Shown: positions 17,596 through 25,673, numbered from the stretch's first letter. The stretch: DNA of 36,513 nt from an uncultured Prochlorococcus sp. (GCA_902539115.1 CACBHP010000009.1:1-36513); one strand, 5' to 3'. Numbers and translations: made by a program. Notes: generated from the sequence alone by a model not told the origin.

Positions 17596-18240
17596 ATGCC
17601 CTTTGCAAATAATCAAAGAATTACACGTAGACGTAGTTCTGCTGGCCCTACTCCTCCAAAAAGACCAACAGGTAATAATTTTGAATCAAGCGGAAGACAG
17701 GCTCAAGGTCCAAGACCTACTTTTTTGACACTAAGGGATCATGGGAAAGTTTTTGTCGCTGATTTACCTAATTTGTCCGATGGTCAATTAGCGCATATTA
17801 GTAAAGAAGCTAATGAAGTTTTAAATAGTTTGGAAAAAAGGCTTAGTAATCTCGAAAATGAGCCTAATGTTAGTAATCCTGAAAATGATACTCTGATAAA
17901 AGCCTCTACCAAAAGAGATGTCACACTGAGGTTTATTAAATCAATAGAAGAAGAACAAGAGCATAGAAAGAATAATCCTGCTTTACGAGATGCTGCATCT
18001 GAATCGTTGCCGAGAACTTTTCTTGAGGTTGCTAGGCATAGATTGCCTGGGGCAACTTTTGACTCACTACTTCGAGAAGCTCTTGAAGCTTGTGCAGTTG
18101 ATGAGAGTTCTGTAGAAAATCAAATTATTGATGAGCCTAAAGAAACTGTAAAAATCATGGATATACCCTCTTCCAGCACAAATGCCTCACTTGTTGTTAA
18201 TATCGATTCAAGTAATGATTCCAAGAATGGCTCTATTTGA
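17596..18240 (+). CDS. Conserved hypothetical protein, 214 residues
   Basis: I do not recognise a named domain. The N-terminal 40 residues are basic and Pro/Gly-rich (QRITRRRSSAGPTPPKRPTG), likely disordered. A helical core follows, with LPNLSDGQLAHISKEANEVL around 55-75 and SLEKRLSNLENEP, then RTFLEVARHRLPGATFDSLL around 138-160 and a run ending EACAVDES. The tail is Asp/Ser/Asn-rich. It has no membrane segment. The combination of a basic disordered tail and helices would suit nucleic acid or protein binding, but that is a guess. Its last 14 bases overlap the start of a small Cys-rich gene. Confidence 0.7.
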   Translation: MPFANNQRITRRRSSAGPTPPKRPTGNNFESSGRQAQGPRPTFLTLRDHGKVFVADLPNLSDGQLAHISKEANEVLNSLEKRLSNLENEPNVSNPENDTLIKASTKRDVTLRFIKSIEEEQEHRKNNPALRDAASESLPRTFLEVARHRLPGATFDSLLREALEACAVDESSVENQIIDEPKETVKIMDIPSSSTNASLVVNIDSSNDSKNGSI

Positions 18241-18394
18241 TTCAAAACAAGAGTTAATAATTTTAAAAGATCAAAAGAATTCAAAAATTAATCTTCCCTC
18301 AGAGAAGGATCCTATTTTATGTAATCATTGCAAAAGGACTTCATCTAATGGTGTTAGATGTTTAGGAATGTGTGTAGCAGATAATGATTACTAA
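18227..18394 (+). CDS. Small Cys-rich (zinc-ribbon-like) protein, 55 residues
   Basis: A 55-residue frame starting at the ATG at 18227 (MALFDSKQELIILKDQKNSK); an ATG at 18215 would add four residues. The C-terminal part has CNHC at 32-35 and CLGMC at 45-49, giving C-x2-C-x9-C-x3-C, a plausible single zinc or Fe-S site. It overlaps the 214-residue gene by 14 bp in another frame, suggesting translational coupling and a shared role. I cannot name a family. The long open frame that starts at 18182 is an over-extension into the upstream gene. Confidence 0.6.
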   Translation: MALFDSKQELIILKDQKNSKINLPSEKDPILCNHCKRTSSNGVRCLGMCVADNDY

Positions 18395-18599
18395 AATAGT
18401 TAAAATTTATATATAAATAATCTGATTTAAATAATTAATAAATCCATTTAATTTTATTTTTTAATGGGTATAAGGTATTATTTATCAATAAAAAAAGATT
18501 ATTTTTCTAAATATCAATAAGTAATTAAAATTTTATACACTATATTTGAAATTGAAGTTCTTCGAAAACTTCAAAATAAAATATGTAAAAAAATTAAAT
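18395..18599. other. Very AT-rich spacer with an 8-bp hairpin
   Basis: About 205 bases of nearly pure A/T with no credible gene. The only structure is TTGAAGTT (18552-18559) against AACTTCAA (18567-18574) around a 7-base loop; no T-run follows in either direction. It forms the left border of the tRNA-Cys islet. Confidence 0.5.
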
Positions 18600-18629
18600 A
18601 AGGTGACACTCAGATTCGAATAGGGGATA
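18600..18629 (-). repeat. Decayed partial copy of the tRNA-Cys 3' half (att-like scar)
   Basis: These 30 bases match 19111-19140, the 3' end of the intact tRNA-Cys, at 25 of 30 positions in the same orientation; the core CAGATTCGAA is identical. The copy covers the discriminator, 3' acceptor strand, T arm and variable loop and stops before the anticodon stem. Two acceptor substitutions and broken T-stem pairs show that it is not a working tRNA. Partial tRNA copies of this shape are typical of the far attachment site left by tRNA-targeted integration. It also supplies an AGGGGA ribosome-binding-like sequence 9 bp before the next ATG. Confidence 0.72.
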
Positions 18630-18636
18630 TTCTTTT

Positions 18637-18915
18637 ATGAAGAAAGCTATTGATTTAACTGGACCGATAAAACCTCTCTCTGGAAAGATTGTTTTGATAA
18701 GGTATGAAAAAGATGGAACAGTTCTTAAAAAAAATATTGCTTATTCTGCCGTTGCAAAAAGAGGATCTAAAAGAAATCCTTACTTGAAGGAAGATGATTT
18801 GATATCTGTTAAAAATAGTTTTTTTGGAAAGACCACTGGAGTATTAAAAGAGGTAACAGCTCCATTTGTTGGAATTTATTCAACAAAAGAATTAATAGAA
18901 GGTTTTAGTAACTAG
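18637..18915 (+). pseudogene. Stand-alone C-terminal fragment of a Wza/SLBB-type polysaccharide export protein
   Basis: A 92-residue open frame (MKKAIDLTGPIKPLSGK...). The body resembles the last 90 or so residues of picocyanobacterial capsule/polysaccharide export proteins: a short beta segment (IVLIRYEKDGTV), then AVAKRGSKRNPYLKEDDLIS, and a tail TAPFVGIYSTKELIEGF like the family's SPFTGLFSTYGL ending. Complete relatives are several hundred residues and have a signal peptide, an export domain and SLBB repeats; all are missing here. It has an ATG and a purine-rich AGGGGA 9 bp upstream, so it may still be translated. The homology is from memory and needs a profile search; if wrong, it is a small unknown protein. 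It sits between the tRNA-Cys copy and the tRNA-Cys gene. Confidence 0.5.
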
Positions 18916-19032
18916 TTAAAAAGATTATCTTTTAAATCTGATAATTTTGATTTATTAGAAAGAAATAGGATACTAGGATTAAGTTATTTAAAATCTAATA
19001 AACTTGCTGTTCACTTGCTGTCTAAAGAATGA
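18916..19032 (+). other. In-frame open extension behind the TAG stop of the 92-codon frame
   Basis: After the TAG at 18913-18915 the same frame stays open for 38 codons to TGA at 19030-19032. The translation is Leu-rich and protein-like (NFDLLERNRILGLSYLKSNK, then LAVHLLSKE), but no start codon is available in frame until very late. It may be the decayed end of a longer reading frame or chance. Confidence 0.25.
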
Positions 19033-19111
19033 GTTCTAAAAATGTATAACAAATATACAAAACTCAAGTGTTTGGAGGGGTTTATAGCAAATATTGCTAC
19101 AAAATTGAAAA

Positions 19112-19182
19112 AGGCGGCACCCAGATTCGAACTGGGGATAAAGGATTTGCAATCCTCTGCCTTACCACTTGGCCATGCCGCC
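19112..19182 (-). tRNA. trnC: tRNA-Cys (anticodon GCA)
   Basis: On the minus strand: acceptor GGCGGCA with TGCCGCC, discriminator T (U), D arm GCC/GGC, anticodon stem GAGGA/TCCTT with loop TTGCAAA (GCA), and T stem CCCAG/CTGGG with TTCGAAT loop. All stems pair, with one G-T. CCA is not encoded. Its 3' end faces the islet and is the intact partner of the partial copy at 18600-18629. Confidence 0.95.
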
Positions 19183-19224
19183 GAAAAAGATTCAATTGAG
19201 TCTTTTTATGATCTTAACAGTAAG

Positions 19225-20454
19225 ATGTATCATTCTATATTATTCATATGCAATGGTCATGGAGAAGATGTAATCGCATCAGAAATAATAAAAAGGTTAC
19301 TAATAAAAATAAAAAATAAAAAAATTGAAGTTTTGCCGTTAGTAGGAAATGGAGACGTATTTAATTCCATAAAGTCAAAGAATTTTCGTAAAATAGGATT
19401 TTTAAAAGAGCTGCCAAGTGGAGGTTTTAGTAATCAAAGTCTGAAGGGATTTGTGCTTGATTTGTTTGCAGGATTTTTAATTGATAATTTAAGAAATTTT
19501 CTACTTATAAAACAGAAGTCAAAACATAACTGCAAAATTATCGCAGTAGGCGATTTCTTGCCATTATTTTACGCTTGGAGTTCAGAATGTGAATTTAGTT
19601 TCATTGGAACACCCAAAAGTGACCATACTTGGAGTAATGGGCCAGGTTGGGATTTAAGCGATTTTTATCATAAGTTAAAAGGTTCTGAATGGGATCCATG
19701 GGAAATGTTTTTAATGAAATCTCCAAGATGTAAAAATTTAATTATGAGAGATAAAATTACAGCTAATAATTTGAATAGAAAAAATATTGATGCAAAATAT
19801 TTTGGTAACCCAATGATGGATTTTGTTAATGCAAAAAACGAAAAGATATCAAATATTATTTCTTTTAAAAGGATTATTTTATTAGTTGGAAGTAGATACC
19901 CTGAAGCTCTTAAAAATCTTGATATTTTTCTTTATTGTTTGCAAGATTTTGATTTATCAAAGGATTTGGTAATACTTTTGCCTTTGAGCATTAATGCGAA
20001 TGTGATTCAAATTCAAAGTTATTTAAATAAATATGGTTTTATAGAACAGAGTAAAGTTAAATTTCTAATTGATGAAGATTCAGTATGGAAAAAGAAAGAT
20101 CAATATTTAGTGATTGGAAAAGGTAAATTCAATGCATGGGCCAATATGGCTGAAGTTGGCTTGTCTAATGCAGGAACTGCTACAGAGCAAATTGCTGGCC
20201 TTGGAATTCCATCTCTTTCTCTACCGGGAACTGGCCCACAATTTACAAAATCATTTGCAAAAAGGCAATCAAGATTATTGGGTGGTAGTGTTTTAGTTTG
20301 CAAGAACAAAAAAATTCTTTTAAAACGTTTAAGTTTACTTTTGAAAGGAAAAGTTGATAGGTTAGAACAAGCAAAAATTGGAAAAAAAAGAATGGGGGAA
20401 TCTGGTGCGAGTAAGAAAATTGTAGATGCCATAAACCTTCATTTGTTATCTTAG
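19225..20454 (+). CDS. Lipid-A-disaccharide synthase-related protein (cyanobacterial LpxB-like)
   Basis: A 409-residue protein when started at the ATG at 19225 (MYHSILFICNGHGEDVIASE). The open frame continues upstream only because it runs through the antisense of tRNA-Cys. The N-terminal FICNGHGEDVIA and the C-terminal AEVGLSNAGTATEQIAGLGI and SLPGTGPQFTKSFAKRQ follow the LpxB-related glycosyltransferase family found in cyanobacteria and chloroplasts (TIGR03492 type). It has a GT-B-like layout with the C-terminal donor-site region AGTATEQ. Its real substrate is not known; Prochlorococcus outer membranes have unusual or reduced lipid A. It is probably followed by the 88-residue gene 35 bp downstream. 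Confidence 0.8.
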   Translation: MYHSILFICNGHGEDVIASEIIKRLLIKIKNKKIEVLPLVGNGDVFNSIKSKNFRKIGFLKELPSGGFSNQSLKGFVLDLFAGFLIDNLRNFLLIKQKSKHNCKIIAVGDFLPLFYAWSSECEFSFIGTPKSDHTWSNGPGWDLSDFYHKLKGSEWDPWEMFLMKSPRCKNLIMRDKITANNLNRKNIDAKYFGNPMMDFVNAKNEKISNIISFKRIILLVGSRYPEALKNLDIFLYCLQDFDLSKDLVILLPLSINANVIQIQSYLNKYGFIEQSKVKFLIDEDSVWKKKDQYLVIGKGKFNAWANMAEVGLSNAGTATEQIAGLGIPSLSLPGTGPQFTKSFAKRQSRLLGGSVLVCKNKKILLKRLSLLLKGKVDRLEQAKIGKKRMGESGASKKIVDAINLHLLS

Positions 20455-20489
20455 TAAAGGGCACTAGCTCATTAATTATTAATTCTTTT

Positions 20490-20756
20490 ATGTATCCAAT
20501 AAATGATCGGCAATATCTAAAAATATGTGCAGAAATAGCAAAACTTATGAGTATAAGCTTATCTTCTGCTAAGAAGAAAGTAGAAATTCAAATTGCAAAA
20601 GAAGGCTCGAAAACTATTCAAGAAAAAATACAAGTTGCCCAAAATGTCTTAAAAATTTGTGAAAAAAATGATGGAGATAAATTAAGTTCTTCAAGAATAC
20701 TTGATAAGCTTATGGAAACTATTGATGGTGAAGATAATTTTTTAACTGAAGATTGA
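20490..20756 (+). CDS. Conserved hypothetical helical protein, 88 residues
   Basis: A small soluble protein beginning MYPINDRQYLKICAEIAKLM. It appears fully helical, with many Lys/Glu residues and an acidic end (DGEDNFLTED). No recognised domain, membrane segment or cysteine motif is present; cysteines at 13 and 57 are isolated. It shares the strand and a 35-bp gap with the LpxB-related gene, so co-transcription is likely. The stop is 3 bp from the convergent rnd-like gene. Confidence 0.65.
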   Translation: MYPINDRQYLKICAEIAKLMSISLSSAKKKVEIQIAKEGSKTIQEKIQVAQNVLKICEKNDGDKLSSSRILDKLMETIDGEDNFLTED

Positions 20757-20759
20757 TTC

Positions 20760-21395
20760 TTAATGTTCAAATATATTTGAGAATTTTAGTATGTCTAAAT
20801 CAGCATGTACAGAAACTGTTTCGAAACATTTTTGAGCTAATTCATATCTATTTTCTCTTTCTAAGATAACTTTTAATTTATGCATAGCTTCAATTAAATA
20901 TCTAACATCATTTGCTGCATAATCTAATTGATCTTTTGTTAAATCTTCGTTGCTACCCCAATCACTACTTTGCGAGCTTTTGTCAAGTTCTATACCTATC
21001 AATTCATTAATTAAATCCTTTAAACCGTGTTTATTTGTATAAGTTCTTGCTAACTTACTAGCAATTTTTGTACAAAAAATATTTTTTGTATTAATTTCAA
21101 GATTGCATTTTAGAGCTGCCACATCAAATCTTGCATAGTGAAAAATTTTAGTAATTTTGTCATCTTCAAGCAGTGCTTTTAAATGAGGTGAAGAAGATGT
21201 ATTAAGTTCGATCTTTATACAGGATGTTCTTTTAAATTCATTGCATATTTGTACTAAACAAAGTCTATCTCTTCCATGAATTAAACCCATTGCTTCAGTG
21301 TCAATAGCTAGGTAGGATGACTTTTTATAAAGATTGTATAAATCTGCTGTTAAATCGCTATAAAGTAGATCAATATTTTTATTTTCAATAGTCAT
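20760..21395 (-). CDS. rnd: Ribonuclease D-type 3'-5' exonuclease (short form)
   Basis: A 211-residue DEDDy exonuclease. Exo I is LAIDTEAMGL with the Asp-Thr-Glu pair, exo II is the segment FHYARFDVAALK, and exo III is YAANDVRYLIEA with the Tyr and Asp of the DEDDy class. Full-length RNase D (about 375 residues) carries HRDC domains after this; here the protein ends right after the exonuclease fold, as in other cyanobacterial short forms. Its likely role is trimming 3' ends of tRNA and other stable RNA. It converges with the 88-residue gene with 3 bp between stops. Confidence 0.88.
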   Translation of the reverse strand: MTIENKNIDLLYSDLTADLYNLYKKSSYLAIDTEAMGLIHGRDRLCLVQICNEFKRTSCIKIELNTSSSPHLKALLEDDKITKIFHYARFDVAALKCNLEINTKNIFCTKIASKLARTYTNKHGLKDLINELIGIELDKSSQSSDWGSNEDLTKDQLDYAANDVRYLIEAMHKLKVILERENRYELAQKCFETVSVHADLDILKFSNIFEH

Positions 21396-21477
21396 TTTTA
21401 AAAAGTATTTAAAGAAATTTAAGATTTAGAATACTTGAGATTTTATTTGATTAAGAATTTTTGTCTAGTAGAGATAT

Positions 21478-21506
21478 TTTACAGAATAATTCTTAAAAAT
21501 TATAAT
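21478..21506 (+). promoter_or_regulatory. Sigma-70-type promoter of the CCB1-like gene
   Basis: TTTACA at 21478-21483 and a perfect TATAAT at 21501-21506 are separated by exactly 17 bp. Transcription would start near 21513, giving a leader of about 45 nt before the ATG at 21558. This is the best promoter match I found in the window. Confidence 0.62.
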
Positions 21507-21511
21507 ATGAT

Positions 21512-21540
21512 GTAACTTAAATTATTTATTCTCAAGTTAC
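21512..21540 (+). repeat. Inverted repeat at the predicted mRNA 5' end of the CCB1-like gene
   Basis: GTAACTT (21512-21518) is the reverse complement of AAGTTAC (21534-21540), with a 15-base loop. The left arm coincides with the predicted transcription start, so it could form a 5'-terminal hairpin or be an operator straddling +1. Confidence 0.4.
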
Positions 21541-21557
21541 TAGAAAAAATTTATTTA

Positions 21558-22115
21558 ATGTCCTATTCCTTAAATTCAACATTATTGCTGACAATTCTCT
21601 TAGCCATAGGATTATTTTTTTTTCTTAGGGCTTCCAGTAAAGATAGAACAACCGTTGTTGAGATTAAATCTTCTCAACGGCCAATTAAGGTTTTAAATGG
21701 TTTATGTGAATGGCTTAATTTGAGGGGATGGAGGCAAACAGGAGGGGATTTTGAACAAAAAATTTTAATATTCAAGGGTCAAGTTGTTTCGAGTAAATTT
21801 TTAGCAATTTTTTTAGGTTTTCTTGGCGGATTTGGTTCTTCTGCTTTGGGATTAGTCATTATTCAAATAAATCCTGAATTAGGTTGGTGGCCTATTCTTT
21901 TGGGATTAATTGGTGGCCCTTTGTCTGGAATTGTTTATTTAAAAAAATCAGCAAGAGAGGAGAAATTTGAATTAAGGTTGATCAACGAAAATGAAAATGA
22001 TTCAACTTTCATGAGACTAAGAGCGCATAGGGATGAATTAATCTCTTTAGAAAATGAACTTGGAGAAAAACTTCAATTGAAAAGTGACGGTTCTTTATTT
22101 AAAACACCTATTTAG
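21558..22115 (+). CDS. Cofactor assembly of complex C subunit B, CCB1-like (DUF3529) membrane protein
   Basis: A 185-residue membrane protein. The first helix, ending LFFFLRASSKDRTTVVEI, matches my memory of the CCB1/DUF3529 N-terminus; then come a soluble segment, two further hydrophobic helices (FLAIFLGFLGGFGSSALGLV and WWPILLGLIGGPLSGIVYL), and a helical, charged C-terminus. CCB proteins attach heme ci covalently to cytochrome b6 of the b6f complex, at the thylakoid membrane. The family call is from recognition of the N-terminal pattern and topology, without a search. It has its own promoter and converges with hemF 28 bp away, so two heme-related genes face each other. Confidence 0.62.
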   Translation: MSYSLNSTLLLTILLAIGLFFFLRASSKDRTTVVEIKSSQRPIKVLNGLCEWLNLRGWRQTGGDFEQKILIFKGQVVSSKFLAIFLGFLGGFGSSALGLVIIQINPELGWWPILLGLIGGPLSGIVYLKKSAREEKFELRLINENENDSTFMRLRAHRDELISLENELGEKLQLKSDGSLFKTPI

Positions 22116-22143
22116 CATACTTTAAAATTTTATTTGATAATTT

Positions 22144-23172
22144 TTAATCAAAAATATTATTCTCTATACAAAATTTCTCTAACTCTTTATCATTATACCA
22201 ATCTTGGGGTTTTGTAAAAATTGATGTTAGAAATTCCTCTCGAGAACCTTTTTTAGCGTTATATCCGTATTCCCATCTGGCTAAAGGCGGCAAGGACATT
22301 AATATAGATTCAGTTCTGCCATTTGTTTGTAGCCCAAAAATCGTCCCTCTATCCCAAACTAAATTAAATTCGACATATCTACCTCTTCGATATAGCTGGA
22401 ATTCTCTTTCCTTCGATGAATATGTTTGAGAAGCTCTTTTTTCAATAATAGGCAAATATGAAGGGAGGAATGCCTGCCCACAGTTTTCCGCTAAAGAAAA
22501 TAAATTATCCCAATTTAAATTAGATCTGCCAATATTTTGTGAAGCTTTTGATGCCTCTCCATTTTGATTATTTCCTCTATAAATATTGCCTGAACCATCT
22601 TGATAATCATAAAAAATACCTCCTATGCCTCTAGATTCATTTCTATGCTTCAAGAAGAAATATTCATCACACCATGGTTTGAAAACTTTATGCAAATCTT
22701 GATTAACTTTCTCACAAGCTTTTTTATGCTCATTATGAAAATTCCTTACATCAGAAAGATAAGGATAAAAAGGGGTTAAGTCTGCACCTCCCCCAAACCA
22801 CCAAACAGGACCAGCTTCGAAATATCGATAATTCAGATGAACTGTAGGAATATAGGGATTCTTAGGATGCAAAACCATAGAAGTTCCCGTAGCAAACCAT
22901 TCATGACCTTTTGCTTCGGGCCTTTGAGAGATTATAGATTGAGGTAGTTCTTTTCCCTTTACTTCCGAGAAATTTACGCCGGCTTGCTCAAAAATAGAAC
23001 CATTTTTTAACACTCTTGATCTTCCACCACCACCTTCGTCTCTTTGCCAGGATTCTTGTGTAAATTTTCCTTTGCCATCTACATTTTCAAGTCCTGAACA
23101 AATTTTGTCTTGTAGAGTTAATAAGAGATTTTTAGTTTTTTCTCTCGAGTATTTAGGAGGTTCTTTCAACAT
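22144..23172 (-). CDS. hemF: Oxygen-dependent coproporphyrinogen III oxidase
   Basis: A 342-residue enzyme starting [20 protein letters not shown], the length usual for the family; it makes protoporphyrinogen IX for heme and chlorophyll. Motifs: [56 protein letters not shown] and [20 protein letters not shown]. The frame is open for another 35 codons to an ATG at 23277 ([14 protein letters not shown]), which would shorten the spacer to the divergent mrp gene to 53 bp. I prefer the inner ATG because it matches the family start, but the longer form cannot be excluded from sequence alone. Confidence 0.93.
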   Translation of the reverse strand: MLKEPPKYSREKTKNLLLTLQDKICSGLENVDGKGKFTQESWQRDEGGGGRSRVLKNGSIFEQAGVNFSEVKGKELPQSIISQRPEAKGHEWFATGTSMVLHPKNPYIPTVHLNYRYFEAGPVWWFGGGADLTPFYPYLSDVRNFHNEHKKACEKVNQDLHKVFKPWCDEYFFLKHRNESRGIGGIFYDYQDGSGNIYRGNNQNGEASKASQNIGRSNLNWDNLFSLAENCGQAFLPSYLPIIEKRASQTYSSKEREFQLYRRGRYVEFNLVWDRGTIFGLQTNGRTESILMSLPPLARWEYGYNAKKGSREEFLTSIFTKPQDWYNDKELEKFCIENNIFD

Positions 23173-23330
23173 GTATTTAGTAAATCTTGAAGAAAAATTT
23201 TTTTTGGTTATTTGTAAGTTTCTCTTTATAATTTCTCTTAGGGGGCCCTTATTGCCTATTATTTGATAGTTCGACATAGTTCTTAATCTTTTAAAAAGTC
23301 GACTACCTTGTCAAAGTATTTAAAAATTTA

Positions 23331-24401
23331 ATGACCAAAATAGAAGATGCGAATTTTGCTTTACAAAAAGTTCTAGATGCTGGATCACAAAAAAATGTAA
23401 TTGAATTAGCTTGGATTAAAAATGTAAGAGTAACTATACCGAGAGTAATAGTAACATTATCATTACCATCGTTTGCAAATTCTCAGAGGGATAGAATTGT
23501 AAAAGAGGTTAGAGAAGTACTACTGGATTTTGAAGATATCGATGATGTGCAAATAGAGATAGATAATAATTCTTCCAAAACAGAATCTCAAAATCAAAGT
23601 AATGTTCCTGAGTTGCAGAAGATTGATGGGATTAGGCATATCATAGCTGTTAGCAGTGGTAAAGGTGGAGTTGGAAAAAGTACTATTGCAGTAAATCTCG
23701 CTTGTTCTTTAGCTAAATTAGGCTTAAAAACAGGTTTGCTGGATGCGGATATATATGGACCTAATACTCCATCAATGATGGGAGTAGCTGAACAGAATCC
23801 AAAGGTTACAGAAGGTAGTGGCAGTGATCAAAGGTTAATACCAATACATAAATATGGAATTTCATTGGTATCAATGGGCTTCCTCATAGAAGAAGGTCAG
23901 CCAGTTATATGGAGAGGACCAATGCTAAATAGTATTATCCGACAATTTTTGTACCAAGTTGAATGGAATAATCTTGATTTTTTGGTTATTGACTTGCCTC
24001 CAGGAACAGGAGACGCTCAAATATCCCTTTCTCAATCCGTGCCTATTTCTGGTGCTATAGTTGTCACTACTCCTCAACAAGTATCTTTGCAAGATGCAAG
24101 GAGGGGATTAGCAATGTTTAAACAACTTGGAGTACCTTTACTGGGAATTGTAGAAAATATGTCAGTATTTATTCCGCCAGATATGCCAGGTAAAAAATAT
24201 GAAATTTTTGGTAAAGGTGGTGGACAAACATTAGCTAAAGAAAATGACTTGCCATTATTGGCTCAAATTCCTATTGAAATCCCTCTCGTTGATGATAGTA
24301 ATAAAGGTGTACCAATCTCAGTAAGCCAGCCCAATAAAGAAAGTTCTGTTTTATTCGGTAATTTAGCTCAATTAATTAAGAATCAATTTGTTAATAGTTA
24401 A
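23331..24401 (+). CDS. mrp: Mrp/NBP35-family P-loop ATPase (iron-sulfur cluster carrier)
   Basis: A 356-residue protein with an N-terminal MIP18/DUF59 domain (about residues 1-80) and a C-terminal ParA/MinD-like ATPase. The deviant Walker A motif SSGKGGVGKSTIAVNLA is at about 108-124; DADIYGPNTPSMMG and FLVIDLPPGTGDAQISLSQ are the other family signatures. It lacks the C-terminal CxxC pair that some ApbC/Mrp proteins use to hold a cluster; I see none near the end. It likely delivers Fe-S clusters, e.g. to photosystem I or respiratory proteins. It is divergent from hemF, and rodA starts 3 bp after its stop. Confidence 0.92.
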   Translation: MTKIEDANFALQKVLDAGSQKNVIELAWIKNVRVTIPRVIVTLSLPSFANSQRDRIVKEVREVLLDFEDIDDVQIEIDNNSSKTESQNQSNVPELQKIDGIRHIIAVSSGKGGVGKSTIAVNLACSLAKLGLKTGLLDADIYGPNTPSMMGVAEQNPKVTEGSGSDQRLIPIHKYGISLVSMGFLIEEGQPVIWRGPMLNSIIRQFLYQVEWNNLDFLVIDLPPGTGDAQISLSQSVPISGAIVVTTPQQVSLQDARRGLAMFKQLGVPLLGIVENMSVFIPPDMPGKKYEIFGKGGGQTLAKENDLPLLAQIPIEIPLVDDSNKGVPISVSQPNKESSVLFGNLAQLIKNQFVNS

Positions 24402-24404
24402 TTA

Positions 24405-25673
24405 ATGTTTAAGAGAATTTCTTTATTAAATAACAGAGGATTTTTACAAAAAAAAGACAACTTTAATAGAGGTTTTTTATTTTCTCCACTACTTATAATT
24501 CCCCTCTTCTTAGTCATTATTTCGGGAATATTAATAAAAAGTATTCAGGGTGATCTTTTAGTATCGAACTATTTAGGCCATATCCTAACTGGTTTTTTAG
24601 GTTATTTTTTAGCATTTTTTATTTCTTATATACCCTTAGAGAGAATTAGAAAATATGTGGTTCTATTTTATTTGTGTACTTTAATATCCTTATTACTAAT
24701 TTATTTTTTTGGGATTTCAGTTTCTGGTGCCCAAAGATGGCTAAACTTGGGCATTTTTTCTTTTCAGCCTTCAGAAGTAGCTAAACTTAGTACTGTTTTA
24801 ACTCTTGCTTTAGTACTCGACAAGAAAATAATTCTAACAATAAGAGATTTAGTATTGCCCTTATTAGTAGTAGTTATTCCTTGGTTATTAATTTTCTTTC
24901 AGCCGGACTTAGGTACCTCATTAGTTTTACTTGTTTTGACAAGTGTGATGCTCTATTGGTCGCAAATGCCCATAGAGTGGATTTTGATATTAGTGTTTTG
25001 TATTATCACATCTATATTATATCTAACCTTACCAACTCTTCTTATTTTCTGGATTCCAGTTATAGGATATCTTGCTTATAGATCTTCAAAAAAGAAAATT
25101 ATTTTTTCTGCTCTCGCTATTTCGTTCCATTTATTAGTGGCAAAATTTACACCAATTTTGTGGCAATATGGCTTAAAAGAATATCAAAAAGATAGGTTAG
25201 TTTTATTTTTAGATCCAAATAGAGATCCATTAGGTGGCGGCTATCATTTGATACAGAGTCAAATTGCAATTGGTTCTGGAGGATTATTTGGGACTGGTTT
25301 GCTACAAGGTAAGCTGACTAATTTGCAATTTATACCTGAACAACATACTGACTTTATATTCAGTGCTTTAGGGGAGGAATCAGGATTTGTGGGGTGCACT
25401 ATAGTTTTATTTTTGCTCTTTTTATTAATAAAAAAACTTATTAATACTGCATCAATTGCTAGGACTAACTTTGAATCTCTAATTGTTATTGGAATAGCCT
25501 CAACTTTTATATTTCAAATAATTATTAACTTATTTATGACTATTGGATTAGGACCAGTTACTGGAATCCCCCTTCCTTTTATGAGCTATGGTCGAACATC
25601 ATTAGTCACTAATTTTATATCTATTGGATTTGTTTTATCTATATTGAAACGTTCTAGATCACTAAGAAGTTGA
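24405..25673 (+). CDS. rodA: Rod shape-determining protein RodA (SEDS peptidoglycan glycosyltransferase)
   Basis: A 422-residue multi-pass membrane protein of the FtsW/RodA/SpoVE family, which polymerises glycan strands during cell elongation. It has about ten transmembrane segments. Conserved loops: SGAQRWLNLGIFSFQPSEVA, FFQPDLGTSLVLL, IPEQHTDFIFSALGEESGF and GIPLPFMSYGRTS. The short spacing after mrp (3 bp) and the TGATG overlap with the next gene point to one transcript. FtsW was considered; the position of the QPSE and PEQHTDF loops fits either, but RodA is the usual label for this non-dcw context. Confidence 0.9.
   Translation: MFKRISLLNNRGFLQKKDNFNRGFLFSPLLIIPLFLVIISGILIKSIQGDLLVSNYLGHILTGFLGYFLAFFISYIPLERIRKYVVLFYLCTLISLLLIYFFGISVSGAQRWLNLGIFSFQPSEVAKLSTVLTLALVLDKKIILTIRDLVLPLLVVVIPWLLIFFQPDLGTSLVLLVLTSVMLYWSQMPIEWILILVFCIITSILYLTLPTLLIFWIPVIGYLAYRSSKKKIIFSALAISFHLLVAKFTPILWQYGLKEYQKDRLVLFLDPNRDPLGGGYHLIQSQIAIGSGGLFGTGLLQGKLTNLQFIPEQHTDFIFSALGEESGFVGCTIVLFLLFLLIKKLINTASIARTNFESLIVIGIASTFIFQIIINLFMTIGLGPVTGIPLPFMSYGRTSLVTNFISIGFVLSILKRSRSLRS

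Noticed and set aside
19042-19224. N-terminal 61-codon extension of the LpxB-related gene
   Set aside because: It reads through the antisense strand of tRNA-Cys; the family N-terminus begins at the ATG at 19225.
23173-23277. 35-codon N-terminal extension of hemF
   Set aside because: The family normally begins near MLKEPPK; the extension is open but could be chance. Kept as an alternative in the hemF entry.
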